The position numbers were made by a program, and so were the translations under genes. A DNA stretch of 64,000 nt from Compostibacter hankyongensis (GTDB lineage Bacteria > Bacteroidota > Bacteroidia > Chitinophagales > Chitinophagaceae): the NCBI RefSeq assembly GCF_039541075.1, contig NZ_BAABFN010000004.1, forward strand, positions 290,256 through 354,255, given 5' to 3'. Below, piece by piece: positions 63,549-64,000 of the stretch. The stretch's first letter is position 1, and every line of letters starts with the position of its first letter. The notes under the pieces are model-generated. The model was not told the DNA's origin. It ran no database searches and saw only the letters and a list, made by a program, of their open reading frames with translations.

Positions 63549-64000
63549 TTCCTATACTTAATTATTTTAGCAGGGTTCCCAACCGCAATTGCATTGTCCG
63601 GTATGTTTTTTGTCACAACTGCTCCAGCTCCTATTACTGCGCCGGATCCAATATTTACTCCTTTTAATATTGTTGTGCATGCTCCTATCCAGACATCATC
63701 ACCAATTGTGATGGGAGACTTTTTGTGTGTTTGTAGATTCATTGGTTTGTCTTTCTCCATACCGTGATCACGGCTCCAAATCACTACTTTTGGTCCGATC
63801 ATAACATTCTTACCAATTTTTATTTCTCCAAATAAATGACAGCCGGCATTAACGTAAAACTTATCCCCTATATAAATTACAGGCTCTCCTATTATTCTAC
63901 AATAAGGCTCGATAACTGTATCCGCCCGACGAACTACAGGTCTGTTGATTTCTTGAAATTCTGCGGGTAAAGATCTTTTAAGTTTTTGTGGTTTATTGAT
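63545..64000 (-). CDS. Hexapeptide-repeat acetyltransferase, WcaF/Maa-like, cut by the right edge
   Basis: The frame is open from the edge (64000) to the stop at 63545, 152 codons, so the 5' end lies outside. Left-handed beta-helix repeats are visible (IIGEPVIYIGDKFYVNAGCH, IGDDVWIGACTTILKGVNIG) with the catalytic His segment WSRDHGME and the end box AVGNPAKII. Probably O-acetylates a sugar of the minus-strand module. The ATG at 63802 is internal. The stop overlaps the deacetylase start by 4 bases. Confidence 0.85.
   Translation of the reverse strand: MNKPQKLKRSLPAEFQEINRPVVRRADTVIEPYCRIIGEPVIYIGDKFYVNAGCHLFGEIKIGKNVMIGPKVVIWSRDHGMEKDKPMNLQTHKKSPITIGDDVWIGACTTILKGVNIGSGAVIGAGAVVTKNIPDNAIAVGNPAKIIKYRK

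Overview
The window looks like a chromosomal segment of a Bacteroidota bacterium, most likely a Chitinophagaceae-type member. This is inferred from two SusC/SusD pairs with fasciclin and DUF5007/DUF5008-type lipoproteins, an UpxY-type NusG paralogue next to a polysaccharide locus, promoters with the Bacteroidota -7 motif TAnnTTTG, and the rpsU-xerC pair. The left two thirds is GC-rich. From about 44,310 to the right edge the DNA becomes clearly AT-rich, as is common for surface-polysaccharide islands.

Positions 1-17,900 hold a cut-off unknown gene, a GH15 glucoamylase-like enzyme, and two consecutive outer-membrane uptake modules on the plus strand: SusC-SusD-FAS1/CBM6-DUF5007, then SusC-SusD-FAS1-DUF5008/delta-60. 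Positions 17,900-28,070 hold a glucuronate catabolic locus. A LacI regulator is divergent from a diverged KDPG-aldolase paralogue. It precedes an operator-bearing promoter and the genes for D-mannonate oxidoreductase (SDR type), UxuA, UxaC, KdgK, KdgA, an ExuT-like MFS carrier and a sialate O-acetylesterase-like esterase. Together these give a full route from D-glucuronate to pyruvate and glyceraldehyde 3-phosphate. The uptake modules may feed it, but nothing in the sequence proves their substrate.

Positions 28,000-38,900 hold a HEPN-MNT toxin-antitoxin pair with an orphan antitoxin-like gene, then housekeeping genes (tyrS, ribE, rpsU, xerC, purU), then the polysaccharide genes cpsB-like phosphatase, pglF/capD-like dehydratase and ugd. 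A winged-helix protein with a degenerate nucleotidyltransferase domain and an UpxY-like antiterminator follow and open the main polysaccharide region.

Positions 39,500-64,000 look like two polysaccharide assembly modules transcribed towards each other. The plus-strand module (39,511-51,723) has a WecA-type initiating transferase, Wza, Wzz, an EpsG-type polymerase, WecB, four glycosyltransferases and an epimerase. The minus-strand module (64,000 to 51,782, entering from beyond the right edge) has an acetyltransferase, deacetylase, Wzy, four further sugar-handling genes, and a PglC-PglD-PglE-like set. With the PglF-like dehydratase this suggests a diacetamido-trideoxyhexose (bacillosamine-like) first sugar. 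No flippase is visible.

Two families of intergenic repeats are scattered through the GC-rich part: a composite hairpin plus a variable array of GGTRAAA-like heptamers (three copies), and ATCAAAT-type palindromic clusters (two copies). I see no tRNA, rRNA, CRISPR array or transposase gene.
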